Source: Clostridia bacterium
GTDB lineage: Bacteria; Bacillota; Clostridia; Christensenellales; CAG-138
Reading direction: 5' to 3'
NCBI GenBank assembly: GCA_016296415.1
Contig: JAEDJH010000029.1
Location: 1 to 19,423 of the forward strand
DNA length: 19,423 nt
In this document: positions 14,911-19,423 of the stretch, piece after piece
Position numbering within the stretch: position 1 is the stretch's first letter
Layout: each line of letters opens with the position of its first letter
Program-made: the position numbers and the translations under genes
Notes under the pieces: generated by a model
Seen by the model: only the letters and a program-made list of their open reading frames with translations
Database searches by the model: none
Told to the model about the DNA's origin: nothing

Positions 14911-14959
14911 AAATAAGCGTGCTATATTGCTTTACATTATTACACAGGAGGATATATAA

Positions 14960-15232
14960 ATGAACAAGACCGAACTTATCGCTGCGGTTGCAGCAAAGAC
15001 TTCCCTCACCAAGAAGGATGCCGATAAGGTTATCAACACCACCCTCGACATCATCACCGAAACGCTCCAGAAGGGTGAAAGGGTTCAGCTCGTTGGTTTT
15101 GGCGGCTTTGAAGTCAGAGAACGCTGCGCTCATAAGGGACGCAATCCCCTTACCGGCAAAGAGATCAATATACCTGCATCCAAAGCACCGGCATTCAAGC
15201 CCGGCAAAGCTCTCAAAGATGCTATCAAATAA
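14960..15232 (+). CDS. hup: HU family nucleoid protein
   Basis: This 90-residue histone-like protein bends and coats DNA. It has the full family layout: the MNKTELIAAVAAKTSLTKKDA helical dimer core, VGFGGFEVRER, and the DNA-binding arm GRNPLTGKEINIPASKAPAFKPGKALKDAIK. The length is standard. The ribosome binding site is AGGAGG eight bases before the ATG, and the gene has its own promoter and terminator, consistent with high independent expression. Its codon use is more AT-ended and selective (AAG, ACC, ATC) than its neighbours, as expected of a highly expressed gene. Confidence 0.97.
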   Translation: MNKTELIAAVAAKTSLTKKDADKVINTTLDIITETLQKGERVQLVGFGGFEVRERCAHKGRNPLTGKEINIPASKAPAFKPGKALKDAIK

Positions 15233-15250
15233 TTAAGTCGAAAATCGCCG

Positions 15251-15288
15251 CCGTCCCCGAACCCAAGGGGACGGATTTTTTGTTTTTT
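15251..15288 (+). terminator. Intrinsic terminator of the HU gene
   Basis: CCGTCCCC (15251-15258) and GGGGACGG (15267-15274) form a perfect 8-pair stem with an 8-base loop, followed by ATTTTTTGTTTTTT. It begins 19 bases after the HU stop. Confidence 0.93.
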
Positions 15289-15302
15289 AACAATTATAGG
15301 CG

Positions 15303-15331
15303 TTGCCCCTGTGCGGGAATTATATTATAAT
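15303..15331 (+). promoter_or_regulatory. Promoter of the dUTPase-like gene
   Basis: TTGCCC (15303-15308), 17 bases, TATAAT (15326-15331). Transcription would start near 15338, only about 11 bases before the first ATG (15349) and 23 before the second (15361). Confidence 0.65.
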
Positions 15332-15348
15332 CTTCATAAAGACTCGGG

Positions 15349-15867
15349 ATGGATAAAGCTATGCAGGAAACCACCAAAGCCGCAAAAATCTGCTTTGCCA
15401 AGGTAAAGCCGTCGGCAAGAATACCGGAAAAGGAGCTTGAGGACGCAGGATACGACGTGTATGCCTGCTTCGACGAGGACTATATGCTCATTCCCCCTCG
15501 TGAAACGGCACTCATACCCACGGGCATTGCGAGTGCCTGCTCCGCCGACTACTGCTTTATTATAAAGGAAAGGGGCAGCAGCGGCTCAAAGGGACTTTCG
15601 CACAGAAGCGGCGTTATCGACTCGGGCTATCGGGGCGAATGGGTCCTGGTCGTCACCAACCTTAATGACAGACCCGTCGCCATCGCAAAAAAGGATGCCG
15701 ATACCTCACAAATCGAAAGCTGCATTATATACCCCTACGAAAAGGCGATAATGCAGGCAATGCTGGTGCCTGTGCCCAAAGCCGAGGTCATGGAGCTAAG
15801 CTACGGTGAGCTTTGCGCCATCGAATCGAAACGTGGAACGGGAGCATTCGGAAGCAGCAACAAGTAA
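15349..15867 (+). CDS. dut: dUTP diphosphatase-like protein
   Basis: This 172-residue protein of the trimeric dUTPase fold would hydrolyse dUTP to dUMP and pyrophosphate. All five motifs can be traced: AGYDVYA (33-39), ERGSSGSKG (74-82), SGVIDSGYRG (87-96, with D91 and Y94), the region around EKAIMQAMLVP (131-141), and RGTGAFGSS (162-170). About 15 extra residues (DADTSQIESCIIYPY) lie between motifs 3 and 4, where standard enzymes go straight into the GDRIAQL-like motif. Motif 4 is therefore altered, so a related nucleotide hydrolase is possible. The ATG at 15361 is a plausible alternative start since the leader is very short. A lipoprotein gene follows after 42 bases. Confidence 0.85.
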   Translation: MDKAMQETTKAAKICFAKVKPSARIPEKELEDAGYDVYACFDEDYMLIPPRETALIPTGIASACSADYCFIIKERGSSGSKGLSHRSGVIDSGYRGEWVLVVTNLNDRPVAIAKKDADTSQIESCIIYPYEKAIMQAMLVPVPKAEVMELSYGELCAIESKRGTGAFGSSNK

Positions 15868-15909
15868 TCCCCGTATCCCCCAACAAAACGGATAAAGGAA
15901 GGTTTATAC

Positions 15910-16671
15910 ATGAAAAGAGTAATTACCGCTGCATCAACGCTTGCACTTCTGCTTGCACTTCTGCTTTGCGGCTGCGGCACCGCCGTCAATGTTGACGACA
16001 TACCTACGGCTTCCCCCGCGGCGGGCGAAGAAGCTCCCACCAAAGAGCCTGTTCCGGAAAACACGCAGACCGCTTCCTACGGCAATTCCGCCTCCGTAAG
16101 CATTACGGACACGGTATGCTATACGTTCGGCTCAAATGTTTTGTACGGTGCGGCGGAGTACAAAAATACGGGCGACTGCCCGGTAATAATAACCGGCGTT
16201 GTATTCGGCTTTGCCGCAGGCTCGGAAACGGTAACGAGAGAATTTGTTCCGTTTTTGAACGAATATGACATTGTCATGCCCGGCGAAAGCTCCTATATCG
16301 TGTTTTTTGAAACCATGGAGGACGGTGCCCCCGAGGTGACTTCGCTCACAGCAGAGCTTTCCTGCCAAAAGTCGGAGGAGGTCCGCATATCGCTCGGGGT
16401 GGATGACCTGTACGTGTCCCAAAACTACCCGACGTTTGCAACCCTTTCCGGCACAATAACAAACAACACGGCGGATTGCAGCCTTAACATGATATACGCC
16501 GCATTTTACGATGAGCAGGACTCCCTCATCGGCGTGTGGTATTTTTCCGACAGCTCCTACCTTACCATGGGCTCGACACGCAGCTTTGTCGTGAACATGA
16601 ACGAGCTGAGAATCGACAATCTCAGCGAAAAAGCCGTTTCCATGAAGGCAATGGGCTTCGGCTTCAATTAA
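15910..16671 (+). CDS. Lipoprotein with two FxLYD-like domains
   Basis: This 253-residue surface lipoprotein has a lysine/arginine start, a leucine-rich stretch and a lipobox ending LLCGC, so C22 would be lipidated (the residue at -2 is an unusual cysteine). A low-complexity spacer rich in A, E, P and T (about 31-55) follows. Two similar immunoglobulin-like beta regions come next, YGAAEYKNTGDCPVIITGVVFGF (about 79-101) and LSGTITNNTADCSLNMIYAAFYDE; both match the pattern of FxLYD-type domains found in Firmicutes lipoproteins. GGAAGG precedes the ATG by seven bases. No enzyme motif is visible. A structural or binding role at the cell surface is inferred. Confidence 0.85.
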   Translation: MKRVITAASTLALLLALLLCGCGTAVNVDDIPTASPAAGEEAPTKEPVPENTQTASYGNSASVSITDTVCYTFGSNVLYGAAEYKNTGDCPVIITGVVFGFAAGSETVTREFVPFLNEYDIVMPGESSYIVFFETMEDGAPEVTSLTAELSCQKSEEVRISLGVDDLYVSQNYPTFATLSGTITNNTADCSLNMIYAAFYDEQDSLIGVWYFSDSSYLTMGSTRSFVVNMNELRIDNLSEKAVSMKAMGFGFN

Positions 16672-16746
16672 ACCGGGAACCCCTTTATAACGCACTCACA
16701 GTACCTTTTACGGCACAAAAAACCGCATCCTTCCATAGAATAGACT

Positions 16747-17382
16747 ATGCGAAATTGCTATGTTTACGATGCCGCAAAGGGTATTTTTTTGCCCGTTTTG
16801 GATGGCGGGCGCCGTATCCCCTTTTTGGGATACGGTATTTCTTCCGCACGCTTTTTTCCGAAAAACGGGAGGCGCACGGTCACAGACAGGCGTGTTATCG
16901 AGGCGCTCAACGACTGCTGTTTCGCATGGGGCGCTCCGCTCGATGCAAGACTGGATTATTGCGACACGGCGGACAGTATGGCGGGGCTAAGCCTGCGCAT
17001 CGGCAGGGGGCTGTCCCCGGATGAGCTTCACGAGCTGTATTTGCTTTGCATCAGGATGAATGATTTTGACACGGTGCGCCGGGATTTTTTCGGTGGCGGC
17101 GAGCTTTTGGTAACAAAGCGCATCTCCTCGGCAAACATATACGGCATACCCCCTGTCTGTGAAGCGAAAAGCGGTACGCATATATTTGCCATGCAGCAGC
17201 TTTTGAGGGAAAGGGGATTTTTTTGTATAAACGACGGTTTTTACGGGAATCTGACGGCAAAAAGAGCATCGGAATTTGTAAGATCACATCACGGCGGAGA
17301 CAGGGAAAGCGCAGTGCTTTTGCGACTAATAAATCACATTTCAATTAAGACGGGGCTTGAATTGACATACTGTCTGAGATAA
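16747..17382 (+). CDS. Protein with a PG-binding-like C-terminus
   Basis: This 211-residue protein is of unknown function. Residues 1-140 match nothing I recognise; they are mixed and contain several cysteines, with no signal peptide or membrane helix. Residues 144-180 follow the peptidoglycan_binding_1 pattern: a MQQLL helix start, a GFF turn, NDGFYG and NLTAKRASEFV, equivalent to LQxxL...G...DGxFGxxT..A...F. A cytoplasmic protein with such a domain would be odd, so either an upstream export signal was missed or the domain serves another role. The start is uncertain because no clear ribosome binding site precedes the ATG at 16747. It lies 75 bases after the lipoprotein and 36 before the nuclease gene. 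Confidence 0.6.
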   Translation: MRNCYVYDAAKGIFLPVLDGGRRIPFLGYGISSARFFPKNGRRTVTDRRVIEALNDCCFAWGAPLDARLDYCDTADSMAGLSLRIGRGLSPDELHELYLLCIRMNDFDTVRRDFFGGGELLVTKRISSANIYGIPPVCEAKSGTHIFAMQQLLRERGFFCINDGFYGNLTAKRASEFVRSHHGGDRESAVLLRLINHISIKTGLELTYCLR

Positions 17383-17418
17383 ACTGATTTTATATTACTT
17401 TGGGAGGAAATAATCGAC

Positions 17419-19423
17419 ATGAAACCAACCGCAAAACTTCTGTCGCTTCTGCTTGCGGCTGTTATGCTTATTGCATCGCTGCCGTCTTTTGCATTCGCCG
17501 ACAGCACCACAAATCCCGCTTTGAGCGGCGTCACTTACTCGGGAAGCTATTATTCGTCAAACGGATACAGCTATTCATACCTGAGCGGACTTTCGGGCAC
17601 AACGCTAAAAACCGCCCTCCACTCGCTCATGACCGACACACATGACACTATTTTGAGCTATGACGACATAAGGACCTATACCGCGCAGTCGGACGCCGAT
17701 CCCAACAATTCGTCAAAAATACTGCTGTTCTATTGCGGCGATTCCGTTTCCTCAACATGGGACAGCGGCTCAACATGGAACCGTGAGCACGTCTGGTGCC
17801 AGTCGCTCGGCACATTCACCACAAGCGGTGCGGGCGCAGACCTTCATCATCTTAGGCCCACCGACCCGACCATCAACAGCAAGAGGGGCAACAAGCCCTT
17901 CGGCAACGTGGATGGCGGCACCGCCGTTTACAGGAGCGCCACCAACAGCCTTGCCGGCTGGTACAGCTCAAACTACTGGGAGCCCACCGACGACGTAAAG
18001 GGCGATGTAGCAAGGATAATCCTCTATGTATATACGAGGTATCCCGCCGAAACCAATCTTTTCAACACCGACAGCTCCGGCAGCATTTTTGAGAGCCTTG
18101 ACGTAATGCTCGACTGGATGGAGCTCGACCCCGTCGATGCCGAGGAAATGCGCCGCAACAACGCCGTTGAAAATATACAGGGCAACCGAAACGTTTTCAT
18201 CGACTACCCCGAGCTTGCATATCTGATGTTCAACCAGACGCCGCCCGCAGGCGGAACGTCGCCCACGGCGAACCCGACAGCGGCTCCCACTGCCGCCCCC
18301 ACTGCTCCCGTGACCGAGGGCGAAAAGACATATCAGCTCGTCACGAGCCAAGCACAGCTTCAGGCCGGAAAGAACTATATCTTAGTCGGCATAGACTCCG
18401 ACAACACCTACCTGGCGGCCGGCTATCAAAACACCAACAACCGCCCCGGCGTCGGTGTAACGCCCTCCGGCGACTATATCACGCTTGCCCCCGCTTCGGA
18501 TTCCACGGACATCGCCTCGGTTTATGAATTTACCCTTGGCGGCTCCTCCGGCGCATGGACGCTCTATGACTCCGTAAACGGCGGCTATCTGTATGCGGCG
18601 TCGAGCTCCTCAAACTACCTACGCTGCCAGACTGCCAACAATGCAAACGGACAATGGACCATCACCTTCTCGGGCGACGCCGCTTCGATCATCGCAAACG
18701 GCACCAACACCCGAAACAATCTGATGTTCAATCGCTCCGCAAATGTTTTCAGCTGCTACGCATCGGGACAGTCCGCCGTATATCTCTATGCCGAAACGAC
18801 CGCCGCTCAGCCCACGACAGAGCCCACTGTCCAGCCCACGGCAGAACCCACGGCAGAACCCACGGTTGAACCTACGGTTGAGCCGACCTCTGCGCCCGAA
18901 AGCGGCAGCTACGTACTCGTCACCTCCCTCGACGACATAACCGACGGCTACTACGTTATCGTCGGCGATAACGGCACGGATATGCTCGCCATGAACAATA
19001 CGCTCACCGGCGGAAAAATGGGCGCATCCTCCGTCACCATAAGCGGCAATTACGTTGTAAATCCCGCAAACGAGCTCGTATGGTACTTTGAGGAGACCAC
19101 CGTGGCCGACCAATTCTCCATCAGGAGCCTGGCATCGGGAAAATATGTCAATATAAGCGGCACAAGCACCTCGGGCTTCTCGCTGACCGACTCCCCCTCC
19201 TATTATTTCAATGCCTCCTCTGCCTCCGCTAAGGCGGAAAATGCCTTCTATCTTGCGACCACGGCATCGAGCGGACGAGTGATAAGCATCTATCAGACGG
19301 ACTTTAGAAGCTATGCAGCATCGAGCTATAAGGCGATGTATCTCTATAAGCTCGTCAGCGGCGAAGTAGTAGAACCCACCACCTACACGGTAACGTTCAA
19401 GGATTGGGACGGCACGGTTCTTT
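17419..19423 (+). CDS. Secreted Endonuclease I-family nuclease, 3' incomplete
   Basis: The frame starts at an ATG with GGGAGGAAA nine bases upstream and stays open for 668 codons to the window edge. A signal peptide ends in AFA, with predicted cleavage after residue 27. The Endonuclease I (EndA/NucM) domain follows (about 58-270), with NREHVW (N121, E123, catalytic H124), DLHHLRPTD (141-149) and N153 near KRGNKPFG. Such enzymes cut DNA or RNA non-specifically outside the cell. Next are a Pro/Thr linker (275-301), a beta-rich domain (304-458), a second linker (465-494), a related domain (498-646) and the start of a TYTVTFKDWDGTVL repeat typical of Firmicutes surface proteins. A wall or membrane attachment may lie beyond the window. 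Confidence 0.92.
   Translation, partial: MKPTAKLLSLLLAAVMLIASLPSFAFADSTTNPALSGVTYSGSYYSSNGYSYSYLSGLSGTTLKTALHSLMTDTHDTILSYDDIRTYTAQSDADPNNSSKILLFYCGDSVSSTWDSGSTWNREHVWCQSLGTFTTSGAGADLHHLRPTDPTINSKRGNKPFGNVDGGTAVYRSATNSLAGWYSSNYWEPTDDVKGDVARIILYVYTRYPAETNLFNTDSSGSIFESLDVMLDWMELDPVDAEEMRRNNAVENIQGNRNVFIDYPELAYLMFNQTPPAGGTSPTANPTAAPTAAPTAPVTEGEKTYQLVTSQAQLQAGKNYILVGIDSDNTYLAAGYQNTNNRPGVGVTPSGDYITLAPASDSTDIASVYEFTLGGSSGAWTLYDSVNGGYLYAASSSSNYLRCQTANNANGQWTITFSGDAASIIANGTNTRNNLMFNRSANVFSCYASGQSAVYLYAETTAAQPTTEPTVQPTAEPTAEPTVEPTVEPTSAPESGSYVLVTSLDDITDGYYVIVGDNGTDMLAMNNTLTGGKMGASSVTISGNYVVNPANELVWYFEETTVADQFSIRSLASGKYVNISGTSTSGFSLTDSPSYYFNASSASAKAENAFYLATTASSGRVISIYQTDFRSYAASSYKAMYLYKLVSGEVVEPTTYTVTFKDWDGTVL
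18241..18321 (+). repeat. Pro/Thr linker 1 of the nuclease
   Basis: Residues 275-301 are almost entirely P, T, A and G, with the unit APTA repeated. This is a flexible extracellular spacer between the nuclease domain and the first beta domain. Confidence 0.8.
18811..18900 (+). repeat. Pro/Thr linker 2 with 12-base tandem repeats
   Basis: Residues 465-494 consist of EPT-type units. At 18841-18888 four 12-base units occur in a row: GCAGAACCCACG twice, then GTTGAACCTACG and GTTGAGCCGACC. The identical first pair could change in copy number by slippage. Confidence 0.85.

Noticed and set aside
15828..15842. ACGTGGAAC as half of a parS site
   Set aside because: Only one half matches; the left arm differs at every position.
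17362..17396. TTGACA followed by TATATT before the nuclease gene
   Set aside because: The spacing is 23 bases and no acceptable -10 box lies at 16-18, so I do not call a promoter. The TTGACA is also part of the preceding coding sequence.

Overview
The window reads as chromosomal DNA of a Gram-positive, low-to-mid-GC anaerobe of the class Clostridia, probably an Oscillospiraceae/Ruminococcaceae-like gut bacterium. This is inferred, not proven. The support is strong sigma-A promoters (TTGnnn-N17-TATAAT), AGGAGG-type ribosome binding sites, frequent ATA isoleucine codons, and a typical Firmicutes gene set: chromosomal ParA/ParB, a UPF0340 (YwlG) protein, a SpoVB/MurJ-type flippase next to a YabN-like MazG, HU, and a lone ECF S component. 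No phage, insertion sequence, CRISPR array, tRNA or rRNA was seen, and genes are packed with no gene-free stretch over 300 bases.

Region 1 (1-6223) is mostly minus strand. The 3' end of an unrecognised plus-strand gene meets the end of rmuC. Reading leftward on the minus strand come parA-parB (overlapping start/stop), a clear intrinsic terminator, then feoA-feoB (ferrous iron uptake), a small membrane protein with its own promoter inside the feoB end, and rmuC.

Region 2 (6224-8622) is a metal-resistance operon divergent from parAB. It holds a CadC/SmtB-type ArsR repressor and a Zn/Cd/Pb-type P1B ATPase overlapping by 8 bases. A consensus promoter with an adjacent inverted repeat precedes it and a strong terminator ends it. 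The repressor retains candidate ligands for both known metal sites of its family, and the ATPase has no N-terminal metal-binding domain.

Region 3 (8636-11661) holds a minus-strand UPF0340 gene, then a plus-strand pair of a D-2-hydroxyacid dehydrogenase and an ECF S component. The end of the S component overlaps the end of minus-strand truA by 35 bases.

Region 4 (11735-15288) carries a MurJ/SpoVB-like flippase and a YabN-MazG fusion as one operon, then the HU gene with its own promoter and terminator. The HU -10 box is bracketed by a perfect 7-base inverted repeat.

Region 5 (15303-19423) contains a dUTPase-like enzyme, a lipoprotein with two FxLYD-like domains, a protein with a C-terminal peptidoglycan-binding-like segment, and a large secreted Endonuclease I-family nuclease. 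The nuclease has proline/threonine linkers and repeated beta domains and runs off the window. This last stretch, dedicated to envelope and extracellular proteins, is the least conventional part. I did not find a clearly new system; the best leads are the nuclease cluster, the HU promoter palindrome and the degenerate methylase domain of the MazG protein.
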